Assembly (NCBI RefSeq): GCF_000423025.1
Contig: NZ_AUHE01000002.1
Coordinates: 434,001-498,000, forward strand
Direction: 5' to 3'
Origin: Gordonia shandongensis DSM 45094
GTDB lineage: Bacteria; Actinomycetota; Actinomycetes; Mycobacteriales; Mycobacteriaceae
Length of the DNA stretch: 64,000 nt
The translations under genes and the position numbers were made by a program. The notes beneath the pieces were generated by a model, which was not told where the DNA came from, searched no databases, and was given only the letters and a program-made list of their open reading frames with translations. Positions 10,108 through 22,170 of this stretch are shown piece by piece. Position 1 is the first letter of the stretch. Each line of letters opens with the position of its first letter.

Positions 10108-11577
10108 ATGACCAGCAGCTCTGCGACCAGCAGCCGTGCCACGACCGCGCACCGCCGCCGTCAGGTGGTCATCATCGGTTCGGGTTTCGGCGGCCTGTTC
10201 GCAGCTCAGCGGCTGAAGAAGGCCGACGTCGATGTGACGCTCATCGCCAAGACGACGCATCACCTGTTCCAGCCCATGCTCTACCAGGTGGCGACGGGAA
10301 TCATCGCCGAGGGCGAGATCGCTCCCGCCACACGGGTCATCCTGCGCAAACAGAAGAACGCGCGGGTACTGCTCGGTGAGGTCTTCGACATCGACATGGA
10401 GAATCAGACGGTCCGGTCACAGCTCCTGGAGCGGGTCACCGAGACGCCGTACGACGATCTCATCATCGCGGCCGGGGCCGATCAGTCGTACTTCGGAAAC
10501 GATCACTTCGCCGAGTACGCCCCCGGCATGAAGACCATCGACAACGCGCTGGAACTCCGCGGGCGCATTCTCGGGGCCTTCGAGCAGGCCGAGTTGTCGA
10601 GCGATCCGGCCGAGCAGGAGAAGCTGCTGACCTTCGTCGTCGTCGGTGCGGGCGCCACGGGTGTGGAGCTGGCCGGCCAGATCGCCGAGATGAGCGACAA
10701 GACGTTGCGCGGCGCCTTCCGGAACATCGACCCGACCACGGCCAAGGTGATCCTGCTGGATGCGTCGCCCGCCGTCCTTCCCCCGTACGGCGAGAAGCTC
10801 GGCACCAAGGCCAAGAAGCGCCTCGAGGGGTTGGGCGTCGACGTCCAGCTCGGTGCGATGGTGACCGACCTCGACTTCGACGGCGTGACCGTCAAGGACA
10901 AGGACGGCACGCTGCGCCGCATCGAGAGCCAGTGCAAGGTCTGGTCTGCGGGCGTGCAGGCCAGTTCGCTCGGAAAGGTGCTCGCCGACCAGTCGGACGT
11001 CGAACTGGATCGCGCGGGCCGCGTGAAGGTCCTCCCCGATCTGTCGGTCCCCGGTCACCCCAACGTCTTCGTGGTGGGCGACATGATGGCGGTCGACGGT
11101 GTTCCCGGCGTCGCACAGGGCGCGATCCAGGGCGGCCGCTACGCGGCTGACGCGATTCTGGCGGAGATGAAGCGCGGACAGCAGCCCGACCAGCGCAAGC
11201 CGTTCAGCTACTTCGACAAGGGGTCGATGGCCACCGTGTCGCGCTTCAGCGCGGTGATGCAGGTGCCGATCCCGGGGACCAAGCGGAAGTTCGAGACGGA
11301 GGGATACCTCGCCTGGCTCGGCTGGCTCGCCCTGCACCTGGTCTACATGGTCGGCTTCCGGAACCGGTTGAACACCTTCATCAACTGGTTCTTCGCATTC
11401 AGCACGCGCGGGCGCACGCAGTTGGCCATCACCGAGCAGCAGGTGTACGCGCGCAGCGCTCTCACCGAGCTCTCGTATCTCGAACGGCTGCGTCTCGCCG
11501 AGGCGGACAAGTCGGACCGCGATGATCGGGACGCCGTGCCCGAGGAGTCCAGCGCGGGAGAGCCCAGCGCGGGCTGA
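10108..11577 (+). CDS. ndh: Type II NADH dehydrogenase
   Basis: NDH-2 is a single-subunit, non-proton-pumping NADH:quinone oxidoreductase on the inner face of the membrane. It has two Rossmann dinucleotide motifs: GSGFGG near residue 25 for FAD, and GAGATG near residue 180 for NADH. The C-terminal amphipathic membrane-anchoring region is WLALHLVYMVGFRNR. The length of 489 residues fits. A clear AGGAG precedes the ATG. In Mycobacterium tuberculosis, ndh lies near the same thioesterase-blaI pair, but with the urease genes in between; here they are adjacent. The short gap to the convergent thioesterase holds only a weak 5 bp stem. Confidence 0.95.
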   Translation: MTSSSATSSRATTAHRRRQVVIIGSGFGGLFAAQRLKKADVDVTLIAKTTHHLFQPMLYQVATGIIAEGEIAPATRVILRKQKNARVLLGEVFDIDMENQTVRSQLLERVTETPYDDLIIAAGADQSYFGNDHFAEYAPGMKTIDNALELRGRILGAFEQAELSSDPAEQEKLLTFVVVGAGATGVELAGQIAEMSDKTLRGAFRNIDPTTAKVILLDASPAVLPPYGEKLGTKAKKRLEGLGVDVQLGAMVTDLDFDGVTVKDKDGTLRRIESQCKVWSAGVQASSLGKVLADQSDVELDRAGRVKVLPDLSVPGHPNVFVVGDMMAVDGVPGVAQGAIQGGRYAADAILAEMKRGQQPDQRKPFSYFDKGSMATVSRFSAVMQVPIPGTKRKFETEGYLAWLGWLALHLVYMVGFRNRLNTFINWFFAFSTRGRTQLAITEQQVYARSALTELSYLERLRLAEADKSDRDDRDAVPEESSAGEPSAG

Positions 11578-11610
11578 TCGGTGGACCGGCGCCTCGACCG
11601 CCGAGGTCGA

Positions 11611-12027
11611 TCAGGGCGCCGTCGGCATGGGGATGTTCTGAAGTCGCACGCGCGACTGGGCGACGAGGGCCCCGCTCTCGTCGCGCATGTCGACCTGCCA
11701 CAGCTGCTGGCGCCGACCGCGGTGGATCGGCGTGGTCGACACGGCCAGCACGCCGCTGCTCACCGACCGGAGGAAGTCGGTGCTGTTGTTGGCCCCGACC
11801 GCCGCGCCGTCGATGCCCGATTCCTGCAGCCAGCAGTAGGCGCTGATGCTCGCGGCGCTCTCGGCGATCGCGCAGTAGACGCCGCCGTGGATGATGCCGA
11901 AGGGCTGATGGTGCTTGGAATCGATGTCGAGTGTGCCCCGCACCCCTTCACCGTCGGCGTGGTCGACGGTGAAACCGAGCAGAGCGTCCAGTCCACGCGC
12001 GACAGTGGGGTCCATATCCGTTGCCAT
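11611..12027 (-). CDS. PaaI-like hotdog thioesterase (Rv1847-type)
   Basis: The product of 138 residues carries the PaaI/YdiI hotdog signature, including the HGGVYCAIAESAASISAY helix region with the conserved His-Gly-Gly. These enzymes hydrolyse aromatic or fatty acyl-CoA thioesters. The frame is open further upstream, but I start at the ATG at 12027 because the N-terminus MATDMDPTVARGLDALLGF matches the family's length and the upstream part is not thioesterase-like. It is divergent from blaI across a 303 bp region that holds an iron-box-like site. The orthologous gene pair in M. tuberculosis has the same divergent arrangement. Confidence 0.82.
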   Translation of the reverse strand: MATDMDPTVARGLDALLGFTVDHADGEGVRGTLDIDSKHHQPFGIIHGGVYCAIAESAASISAYCWLQESGIDGAAVGANNSTDFLRSVSSGVLAVSTTPIHRGRRQQLWQVDMRDESGALVAQSRVRLQNIPMPTAP

Positions 12028-12157
12028 GACTGCAGCCTGCCACGAACCGGACGCGAAAACGACAGTGACCCCCGCGTTCTCCGTGCGAACTACGAGGGTC
12101 ACCGTCGCGGATCGGGGGTCTCTGCAGCCCTCAGGACTCTCGCTCGATCCTCGGACA

Positions 12158-12176
12158 TGAAGGTAGGCTACCCTTA
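12158..12176. promoter_or_regulatory. Candidate iron box (IdeR/DtxR-type operator)
   Basis: The 19-mer tgaaggtaggctaccctta keeps the core TAGGCTA and matches the IdeR/DtxR consensus TTAGGTTAGSCTAACCTAA at 14 of 19 positions by my alignment. It sits upstream of the thioesterase on one side and of blaI on the other. I recall, unverified, that the orthologous blaI/Rv1847 intergenic region of M. tuberculosis was listed among IdeR-responsive loci, which would support a conserved site. Confidence 0.5.
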
Positions 12177-12288
12177 CCGGCATGTCAACCCGCAGTGCCC
12201 GATCGGGATTCGCACGACCCCTCGGGAACCCTCAACGACGCTGTGTCGTTGACATGACGACCCCGCCCCGCGGGCACGTCGGCGACAC

Positions 12289-12306
12289 GTGTCCGGTACC
12301 CGACAC
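12289..12306. promoter_or_regulatory. Near-perfect palindrome upstream of blaI, candidate BlaI operator
   Basis: The sequence gtgtccggtacccgacac pairs at eight of nine positions around a GGTACC-like centre and ends 24 bp before the blaI start. It overlaps a second palindrome, gacacgtgtc. BlaI repressors bind short palindromes and repress their own operon, so autoregulation is plausible. The motif does not match the TACA/TGTA half-sites known for staphylococcal BlaI. Confidence 0.45.
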
Positions 12307-12330
12307 AAGACGATCAGGAGCCGACGTAGG

Positions 12331-12723
12331 ATGAGGAAGATGAACGGATTGGGTGACCTGGAGCGCGCCGTGATGGACACGCTGTGGGCTTCGGCGACGC
12401 CGCGGACGGTGCGCCAAGTCCATGCCGAGCTGTCCGAGACCCGTTCCCTGGCATACACGACCGTGATGACCGTCCTGCAGCGACTGACGAAGAAGGGCCT
12501 CGTCACGCAGATCCGCGACGACCGCGCACACCAGTACACCGCCACCTCCCCTCGCGAGGACCTGGTCGCCGAGCTCATGGTCGACGCACTCAGCTCCGCC
12601 GACGCCCCCGGTTCGCGACATGCCGCACTCGTCTCGTTCGTCGGCCGCGTCGGTGACGACGAGGCCGCCGCGCTGCGGGCCGCGCTCGACGAACTCGAGT
12701 CTTCGCGCGACGAGCGCACCTGA
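12331..12723 (+). CDS. blaI: BlaI/MecI-family transcriptional repressor
   Basis: This is a 130-residue winged-helix repressor of the Penicillinase_R family. The N-terminal pattern LGDLERAVMDTLW, the recognition helix area AYTTVMTVLQRLTKKGLV, and the dimerisation tail are all present. In M. tuberculosis BlaI (Rv1846c) controls beta-lactam response and respiratory genes. The ATG at 12331 gives MRKMNGLGDLERAV, which lines up with the mycobacterial N-terminus from memory; an AGGAG lies 11 bp upstream, and the ATG at 12340 is an alternative. It is followed after 48 bp by the M56 peptidase gene, the usual sensor partner whose cleavage relieves BlaI repression. Confidence 0.93.
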   Translation: MRKMNGLGDLERAVMDTLWASATPRTVRQVHAELSETRSLAYTTVMTVLQRLTKKGLVTQIRDDRAHQYTATSPREDLVAELMVDALSSADAPGSRHAALVSFVGRVGDDEAAALRAALDELESSRDERT

Positions 12724-12771
12724 CGAGCAGGCCGCGCCCGTGTTCCATCCACGACGATCCGAGGAGGGCCG

Positions 12772-13719
12772 ATGACAGCACTCCTGTTCGGCATCCTCAC
12801 GATCGCCCTCGTCGGCCCGATCCCCGCGGCGCTCGCCCGGGCCAACTGGCCTCTCTACGCACCACGCGCGGCGATGACCCTCTGGCAGTCGATCGCCCTG
12901 GCCGCAGTCCTGTCGGCCTTCAGCACGGGCCTCGCCATCGCCGCCAACCTCTTGGCGCCCGGCCCCGACGGCACCCCGACGAACAACCCCATCGAGGAGT
13001 TCCACCGCCTCGGCTGGTTCCTCTGGTCGGCCTACGTGCTCGTCTTCGTACTGACCCTGCTCGTCGGCGCACGCCTGATGTACACGGTCCTGCGGGTGGC
13101 CATTCGCACCCGCGCGCGCCGCAACGCCCACCGCCAGATGATCGATCTGGTCGACAGTGTGGAGCATCGCCGCCACGGCGATCGCAGCACTCGAGACCTG
13201 CGCATCCTGGACGTCCCGACTCCCCTGGCCTACTGCCTGCCCGGTCTCCGAAGCCGCGTGGTCCTCAGCGAAGGCGTCCTCACCCGCCTCGACGACCGCC
13301 AGCTGACGGCCGTCATCGAGCACGAACGCGCTCACCTGCGTGCCCGTCACGACCTCGTCCTCGAAGCATTCATCGCGCTGCACGAGGCGTTTCCGCGATT
13401 CGTCCGGTCGCAGTCCGCACTCGGAGCAGTCGAACTGCTCGCCGAGGCGCTCGCCGACGACCAGGCCGCGCGCGCCACGTGTCCGACCACCGTGGGGCGA
13501 GCACTGGTCGCCTGCGCCGATGCCACCGCTCCGCGCGGCGCGATGGCCGTCGGCGGCCCGACCACGCTGGTCCGCGTCCGTCGCCTCGGGCACCGGACCC
13601 CGCAGCGCGGCATCGCGGCGACCGCCTACCTGCTGGCCGCCGCGATCCTCGTGGTACCGACCCTCGCGGTCGCCATCCCCTGGCTCACCGAGTTGAGCCG
13701 GCTCCTCACCCATGCCTGA
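12772..13719 (+). CDS. M56-family (BlaR1-like) integral membrane metallopeptidase
   Basis: The 315-residue protein has an N-terminal membrane helix (LLFGILTIALVGPIPAAL), two more hydrophobic helices near residues 40-60 and 80-105, and a zinc peptidase motif HERAH near residues 184-188. A last membrane span (AATAYLLAAAILVVPTLAV) lies near the C-terminus. This matches BlaR1-like M56 peptidases that inactivate BlaI, but without a penicillin-binding sensor domain, as in Rv1845c of M. tuberculosis. The signal sensed is therefore unknown. A strong GAGGAGG precedes the ATG. It probably forms an operon with blaI. Confidence 0.88.
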   Translation: MTALLFGILTIALVGPIPAALARANWPLYAPRAAMTLWQSIALAAVLSAFSTGLAIAANLLAPGPDGTPTNNPIEEFHRLGWFLWSAYVLVFVLTLLVGARLMYTVLRVAIRTRARRNAHRQMIDLVDSVEHRRHGDRSTRDLRILDVPTPLAYCLPGLRSRVVLSEGVLTRLDDRQLTAVIEHERAHLRARHDLVLEAFIALHEAFPRFVRSQSALGAVELLAEALADDQAARATCPTTVGRALVACADATAPRGAMAVGGPTTLVRVRRLGHRTPQRGIAATAYLLAAAILVVPTLAVAIPWLTELSRLLTHA

Positions 13720-16566
<2,847 letters not shown>

Positions 16567-16574
<8 letters not shown>

Positions 16575-17643
16575 CGTCTGGGGTGTGCTGCTCGCGGTCG
16601 TCCTGCTGTTGGCGAACGCGTTCTTCGTGGCCGCGGAGTTCTCGCTGATCGCAGCGCGGCGGGATCGACTCGTCGCCCTCGAGGAGAGCGGCAAGAAGCG
16701 TGCGCGTCGGGTCATCGACGCCTCCGAGCATCTGTCGTTGATGCTGGCCGGGTCGCAACTCGGCATCACGATCTGTTCGATCCTGCTCGGCCGCGTGGCC
16801 GAACCCGCGATCGCGCACATCATCAGCGCCCCGTTGGAGTGGGTACGGGTGCCCGACCAGCTGCTGCATCCGATCGCCTTCGCCGTCGGCCTGATGATCG
16901 TGGTCGTCCTCCACATCCTGCTCGGCGAGATGGTCCCGAAGAACATCGCCCTGGCCGGACCGGAGACGGTCGCGATGCTCGTCGTGCCCGCCCACCTGTT
17001 CTTCCTCCGGCTGGCGCGTCCGGTGATCTGGTTCTACAACGCGATCGCCAATGCCTCGATCCGGCTGATGCGCGTGGAACCGAAGGACGAGCTGGAGACC
17101 ACCGTCAACGCCACCGAGTTGGCTCAGATGATCGGTGAGTCGAGGGAACTCGGCTTCCTCGACGCCGAGGAGCACGATCGCCTCACCCGCGCACTGACGA
17201 AGGTGGAGCAGACCGTCGACGAGGTCATGATCCCGCTGGCCGACGTCCGCACGGTCCGGGTGGAGCTGGCGACGGGAGCCGGCGGCCTCGGACCACGGCT
17301 GGGTTCGGTCGAGAGCGCTGTGCGCGAGACCGGGTTCTCCCGGTTCCCGGTTCGCGGCCTCGACGGTTCGTATATCGGCTACCTGCACATCAAGGACGTC
17401 CTCGACGACATCATCGACGAGGCCGTGGGCCCGGACACCATCATCGGCGTCGACCAGATCCGCCCGCTGCCGAAGGTCGCGGCGAGCATTCCGCTCGACG
17501 AGGCGAGCGTGATCCTTCGCCGTACGAGCGCTCATCTGGGTGCGGTCGTCGACGACTCGGGGACGATCATCGGTGTCGTCGCGTTGGCCGACCTCGCCGA
17601 GGCCTTCATCGGCGACGTCCGCGACTCGACGCATCGGGTGTGA
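16567..17643 (+). CDS. CNNM/HlyC-CorC family membrane protein with CBS pair (second of two)
   Basis: This 358-residue paralog of the preceding protein also has the DUF21 membrane domain (VLLLANAFFVAAEFSLIAAR, GEMVPKNIALAGPE) and a CBS pair (about residues 210-340). It lacks the CorC_HlyC C-terminal domain, which explains the shorter length, as in Rv1841c. The GTG start overlaps the upstream stop by 8 bases. The pair may form a heteromeric ion transporter; this is inferred from co-translation and shared folds, not shown. Confidence 0.87.
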
Positions 17644-17646
17644 CGC

Positions 17647-18552
17647 GTGCGGCACCACCTCGACCGGAGCCGGTGGGAGATCCTCGCCGACGAGCATCGC
17701 CGTCGCATCGACGCGCTGATCGGTCCGTATCGCGAACTGCGCGCCGCCGGCGAACGGCATCCGGTGATCGACTTCCTGTTCACGTATTACTCGGCGCGTC
17801 CGGCTCGGGTCACGCGATGGCACCCGGGGTTCGGGACCGCCTTGTGCGACGCACACGAATACGACGGGCTCCGGGGTTACCGCGTCACCGACGACGGCAC
17901 GGCCACCGTGAGCGACGAGCACCTCGTGCGACGGCGGCCGCTGATCGCCGCGACGCTGGCGGTCGCGCGTGCCACGGCCGATCGTGCACCCCGCTTCGGC
18001 TGCTTCGGCCTCCACGAGTGGGCGATGGTGTACCGGACCGACCGGCCGCGGCACCCGCTGCCGCTGCGGCTGGGCGTCGACGGCACCAATGCCGTGGTCG
18101 AGTCTCATACCGTCCGATGCACTCATTACGACGCGTTCCGCTTCTTCACCGACGCGGCCCGGCCGCTCAACACCGTGGTCGCCGACGACGGCGGACCGCT
18201 GACCCGCGCTGCGGCGATCACGCGAGAGCAGCCGGGCTGCCTGCACGCGACGATGGATCTGTACCGCTACGCGCTGGCTCTGACGCCGCTGATCCCCGGG
18301 TCGCTGCTCGCCGACAGCTTCGCGTTGGCGTTCGACGCGCGATCCCTCGACATGCGGGCCGGCCCCTATGACCTGACGGAGTACGGCTACTCCCCCGTCC
18401 CGATCGAGACGCCGGAGGGGCGCGCGCGGTATGTCCGCGAACAAGCCGCCCTCACGCGACGGGGTGTGCGGATCCGTGCGGCGCTCGTCACAACCTGCGA
18501 AGACCTGCTCGAGCGGGCCGACGCCCTGAAAATACTCGCCGGTAACCCCTAG
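17647..18552 (+). CDS. Conserved actinobacterial protein usually labelled 3-methyladenine DNA glycosylase
   Basis: The 301-residue product contains FLFTYYSARPARVTRWHPG near residue 45 and CFGLHEWAMVYR near residue 118. I recognise these from actinobacterial proteins commonly annotated as 3-methyladenine DNA glycosylase. I see neither a helix-hairpin-helix-GPD motif nor an Aag-type active site, so the label has little visible support. The protein is rich in His, Tyr and Trp, with SHTVRCTHYDAFRFFTDAA that might bind metal or base. The GTG start is 3 bp after the stop of the CNNM gene, suggesting co-transcription with guaB1. Confidence 0.6.
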   Translation: MRHHLDRSRWEILADEHRRRIDALIGPYRELRAAGERHPVIDFLFTYYSARPARVTRWHPGFGTALCDAHEYDGLRGYRVTDDGTATVSDEHLVRRRPLIAATLAVARATADRAPRFGCFGLHEWAMVYRTDRPRHPLPLRLGVDGTNAVVESHTVRCTHYDAFRFFTDAARPLNTVVADDGGPLTRAAAITREQPGCLHATMDLYRYALALTPLIPGSLLADSFALAFDARSLDMRAGPYDLTEYGYSPVPIETPEGRARYVREQAALTRRGVRIRAALVTTCEDLLERADALKILAGNP

Positions 18553-18645
18553 TACCATGGATGATTGTCGGTGGAACAGCGCTCCGGAATACTTCGTGCG
18601 CACCGACCGTTCCCCGCAGTACGCACTCGCCAAGGAAAGGTTGCC

Positions 18646-20844
18646 ATGACCGAACGTGTCACAGTCGACGGATTGCAGGTCGACAAGGTCCTCTACGACT
18701 TCGTCAACAACGAGGCCCTCCCAGGCACCGGTGTGGACGCCGACACGTTCTGGACGGGCGCGGCGGCCGTGATCGGCGATCTCGCTCCGCGGAACCGCGA
18801 GCTGCTGCAGGTGCGTGAGGACCTGCAGCGCTCCATCGACACCTGGCACCGTGAGAACCAGGACTTCGACTTCGCCGAGTACAAGAAGTTCCTGACCGAG
18901 ATCGGCTATCTGGTCCCGGTCCCCGACGACTTCGAGATCACCACCACCGGCGTCGACGACGAGATCGCCCAGGTTCCGGGCCCGCAGCTCGTCGTGCCGA
19001 TCCTCAACGCACGATTCGCGCTCAACGCGTCGAACGCGCGCTGGGGATCGCTGTACGACGCTCTGTACGGCACCGACGCGATTCCGGAGACCGACGGCGC
19101 CGAGAAGGGCACCTCGTACAACAAGGTTCGCGGCGACAAGGTCATCGCCTACGCCAAGGCCTTCCTCGACAAGGCCGTCCCGCTGGAGTCGGGAAGCCAC
19201 GCCGATGCGACCGCGTACACCGTGTCGGACGGTCGCGCGGTGGTCACCGTCGACGGAGCCGAGACCACCTTCGCCGACCCCGACGTCTTCGCGGGATACA
19301 CCGGTGAGGCGTCCGCCCCCACCGGCATCCTCCTGCGCCATCACGGCCTGCACCTCGAGATCCAGATCGATCCGTCGTCGCCGATCGGCTCCACCGATCG
19401 CGCGGGCGTCAAGGACGTCGCCGTCGAGTCGGCCGTCACGACCATCATGGACTTCGAGGACTCGGTCGCGGCGGTCGACGCCGAGGACAAGGTCCTCGGC
19501 TACCACAACTGGCTGGGTCTCAACCGCGGTGACCTCACCGAAGAGGTCAGCAAGGGCGGCAAGACGTTCACCCGTGCGCTCAACCCGAACCGGGTCTACA
19601 CCTCCCCGGACGGACGCGGCACGGTGGAGCTGCACGGCCGGTCGCTCCTGTTCGTCCGCAACGTCGGACACCTGATGACCAACCCGGCCGTCCTCGACGC
19701 GGAGGGCAACGAGGTGCCCGAGGGCATCCTCGACGCCCTCGTGACGTCGGCGATCGGCATCCACGGCATGGCGCCCGCCGCCGGGAGCGCAGCGGCCGGC
19801 GGCAATGACACCGGTCTGTACAATTCGCGGACCGGCTCGATCTACATCGTGAAGCCCAAGATGCACGGCCCCGACGAGGTCGCCTTCACGTCCGAGCTGT
19901 TCGGACGCGTCGAAGACGTCCTCAGCCTGCCGAAGAACACCCTCAAGGTCGGCATCATGGACGAGGAGCGCCGCACCTCGGTGAACCTGAAGGCGTGCAT
20001 CAAGGCCGCGTCCGAGCGCGTCGTGTTCATCAACACCGGGTTCCTCGACCGCACCGGCGACGAGATCCACACCTCCATGGAGGCCGGACCGTTCGTTCGC
20101 AAGGCCGAGATCAAGGGGCAGCCCTGGTTCAACGCCTACGAGGACTCCAACGTCGATACGGGTCTGCACGCCGGACTGCAGCACAAGGCCCAGATCGGCA
20201 AGGGCATGTGGGCGATGCCGGACCTCATGGCGGACATGCTCGAGCAGAAGATCGGGCACCCCACGGCCGGCGCCAACACCGCGTGGGTGCCGTCCCCGAC
20301 GGCGGCGACGCTGCACGCCCTGCACTACCACGAGGTCGACGTCTTCGAGCGGCAGAACGACATCGCCAAGCGCGATCCGGCGTCGGTCGACGACATCCTC
20401 ACCATCCCGCTCGCCGCGGACGTCGACTGGACCGACGAGCAGAAGCGCGAGGAACTGGACAACAACTGCCAGTCGATCCTCGGTTACGTCGTGCGGTGGA
20501 TCGACCACGGTGTCGGCTGCTCGAAGGTTCCCGACATCCACGACGTCGCCCTGATGGAGGACCGCGCGACGTTGCGCATCTCGAGCCAGTTGCTCGCCAA
20601 CTGGCTGCGTCACGGGATCGTCACCGAGGACGACGTCGTCGCCTCCCTCGAGCGGATGGCACCGGTCGTCGATCGCCAGAACGCCGGTGACCCCGACTAC
20701 CGACCGATGGCTCCGGAGTTCGCGGGCAACATCGCGTTCCAGGCGGCCAAGGACCTGATCCTCGAGGGCGCCACGCAGCCGAGCGGTTACACCGAACCGT
20801 TGCTGCATGCCGCGCGCCGCGAGTACAAGGCCGCACGCGCCTGA
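18646..20844 (+). CDS. glcB: Malate synthase G
   Basis: GlcB condenses glyoxylate with acetyl-CoA to malate in the glyoxylate shunt. The 732-residue length fits isoform G. Recognisable segments are [39 protein letters not shown] with the catalytic Arg area, and [18 protein letters not shown]. The catalytic Asp/Cys region [21 protein letters not shown] is present. The ATG at 18646 is preceded by AAGGAAAGG. A strong hairpin follows. A malate:quinone oxidoreductase that uses the product lies two genes downstream. Confidence 0.97.
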   Translation: MTERVTVDGLQVDKVLYDFVNNEALPGTGVDADTFWTGAAAVIGDLAPRNRELLQVREDLQRSIDTWHRENQDFDFAEYKKFLTEIGYLVPVPDDFEITTTGVDDEIAQVPGPQLVVPILNARFALNASNARWGSLYDALYGTDAIPETDGAEKGTSYNKVRGDKVIAYAKAFLDKAVPLESGSHADATAYTVSDGRAVVTVDGAETTFADPDVFAGYTGEASAPTGILLRHHGLHLEIQIDPSSPIGSTDRAGVKDVAVESAVTTIMDFEDSVAAVDAEDKVLGYHNWLGLNRGDLTEEVSKGGKTFTRALNPNRVYTSPDGRGTVELHGRSLLFVRNVGHLMTNPAVLDAEGNEVPEGILDALVTSAIGIHGMAPAAGSAAAGGNDTGLYNSRTGSIYIVKPKMHGPDEVAFTSELFGRVEDVLSLPKNTLKVGIMDEERRTSVNLKACIKAASERVVFINTGFLDRTGDEIHTSMEAGPFVRKAEIKGQPWFNAYEDSNVDTGLHAGLQHKAQIGKGMWAMPDLMADMLEQKIGHPTAGANTAWVPSPTAATLHALHYHEVDVFERQNDIAKRDPASVDDILTIPLAADVDWTDEQKREELDNNCQSILGYVVRWIDHGVGCSKVPDIHDVALMEDRATLRISSQLLANWLRHGIVTEDDVVASLERMAPVVDRQNAGDPDYRPMAPEFAGNIAFQAAKDLILEGATQPSGYTEPLLHAARREYKAARA

Positions 20845-20864
20845 TATACACGGTGTAGACGCGC

Positions 20865-20895
20865 CGAGCCCGGACCGGATCTCGGTCCGGGCTCG
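20865..20895 (+). terminator. Intrinsic terminator hairpin after glcB
   Basis: A perfect 13 bp stem (cgagcccggaccg with its complement) with a five-base loop gatct lies 20 bp after the glcB stop. There is little T-tract, common for high-GC actinobacterial terminators. Confidence 0.8.
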
Positions 20896-20937
20896 GTTCT
20901 GCAGTGGGCAACCGGCACAGCCGGAGGAGGAAGCTTC

Positions 20938-22116
20938 GTGGCAAAGCACACCAGCGGCGGACGCAGTCGGACGCTCATCAGCCGTCCGCTGATCGCCTGC
21001 GCCCTGATCGTCATTCTGATCGCCGGTGCGGTGACCGCCTGGATGCAGCTCGGCGAGCGCATCGATGACGAGACGCCCGTGACGGCGCAGGAGTGCCTCG
21101 AGGGGCGGGCGACGGTCTCGGTCATCGCCGACCCGGCGTTGGCGCCGGCGCTGCAGCAGGTCGCCAAGAGTTTCAACGCGACCTCACCGATCGTCCGCGA
21201 CCACTGCATCACGATCGACGTGCGGCCCGCCGACGCCCGGGTCGTCCAGCAGGGTCTGATGGCCAAGACCTGGGATCCCGAGGCGCTCGGCGCGTATCCC
21301 GCCGCGTGGGTCCCGGAGTCCTCCCTCTGGTCGGCGGCGCTGAGCGTCGACAAGTCGCAGATCCTGCAGGGCAATCCCGAGTCGCTGGTGACATCGCCGG
21401 TACGCCTCGCGATGGAGCGTGAGATCGCCGCGGCCGGCGCCGATCAGATCGCGTGGTCGGATCTGCCCGCCCAGACGCGCGCCAATTCGCTGAGCGAGTA
21501 CGGCAAACGCTCGTGGGGTTCGCTGCGGATCGCGATGCCGGGCGGCCCCCAGGCCGATGCGACCGTTCTGGCCGGTGAAGCGGTCGCCGCTGCGACCGTC
21601 GACGCCACGGGCGCACTCACCGGCCGGCAGGCCCGCAGCGATGCGGTGCAGACCGCGATGCGCGAGCTGATGTCGGCTCCGCCGCAGATCGGCGACGGGT
21701 CGATCGAGGCCGCGGTGACCGCGATCGCCGAATCCGCCGATCCCGCCGACGCGCCCGTTCGCGCGGTGCCCGCGACGGAGCAGCGACTGTATTCGCTGAC
21801 CGCACGCGACAAGAAGCCCCGCATCTCCGTGGTCGCCCCGAAGGGCCCCACCCCGGTGGCCGACTATCCGGTCGTGAAGCTCGCCGGCGAACTGGTCCCC
21901 CCGTATGCCGGTGACGCGATCGGCCAGTTCTTCACCTTCGTGCGCAAGCCTCCGCAGATGAAGGTACTGACCGGGGCCGGTTTCCGCGGGTCCGGTCCGC
22001 TTCCGGACTCGACGCCCACCATCGAGTTCGGCGACGTCGCAGATCAGATGCCGCCTGCCGATCCGGACGCGACCCTCGCCATCGCTCGGATCGTGTACCC
22101 GGCCGCGGTCGAGTGA
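20938..22116 (+). CDS. Membrane-anchored extracellular binding-type protein, VWA-less relative of Rv1836c
   Basis: The protein of 392 residues starts at a GTG behind GGAGGAGG. It has one N-terminal membrane helix (LIACALIVILIAGAVTAWM, about residues 18-37), so most of it lies outside the membrane. The remainder resembles a periplasmic-binding-like fold (VSVIADPALAPALQQVAKSF, WGSLRIAMPGGPQ, LAGEAVAAA). From memory, the glcB neighbour in M. tuberculosis, Rv1836c, has this region fused to a C-terminal von Willebrand factor A domain. Here the frame ends after IVYPAAVE with no VWA domain, and only 54 bp remain before the next gene. Ligand unknown. Confidence 0.7.
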   Translation: MAKHTSGGRSRTLISRPLIACALIVILIAGAVTAWMQLGERIDDETPVTAQECLEGRATVSVIADPALAPALQQVAKSFNATSPIVRDHCITIDVRPADARVVQQGLMAKTWDPEALGAYPAAWVPESSLWSAALSVDKSQILQGNPESLVTSPVRLAMEREIAAAGADQIAWSDLPAQTRANSLSEYGKRSWGSLRIAMPGGPQADATVLAGEAVAAATVDATGALTGRQARSDAVQTAMRELMSAPPQIGDGSIEAAVTAIAESADPADAPVRAVPATEQRLYSLTARDKKPRISVVAPKGPTPVADYPVVKLAGELVPPYAGDAIGQFFTFVRKPPQMKVLTGAGFRGSGPLPDSTPTIEFGDVADQMPPADPDATLAIARIVYPAAVE

Positions 22117-22170
22117 TCCGCGCGCGATCGGGTGTCTCGGCGGTGGGCCCGACTGCGCGTCAGCGGTGAC

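Larger units (their letters stand above)
12028..12330. other. Divergent intergenic control region (thioesterase / blaI)
   Basis: These 303 bp separate two divergent genes and contain no gene I trust. They hold an iron-box-like 19-mer at 12158-12176, a 10 bp perfect palindrome gacacgtgtc at 12284-12293 and a near-perfect 18 bp palindrome at 12289-12306. A 50-codon frame (12182-12334) runs into the blaI start but has no Shine-Dalgarno and is not called. Confidence 0.6.

Noticed and set aside
11592-11607. Terminator between ndh and the thioesterase
   Set aside because: Only a 5 bp stem (cctcg/cgagg) is visible, too weak to call.
12182-12334. 50-codon frame starting just after the iron-box-like site and running into blaI
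   Set aside because: No Shine-Dalgarno, no recognisable product, and it overlaps the likely BlaI operator. It could be a leader peptide, but nothing visible supports that.
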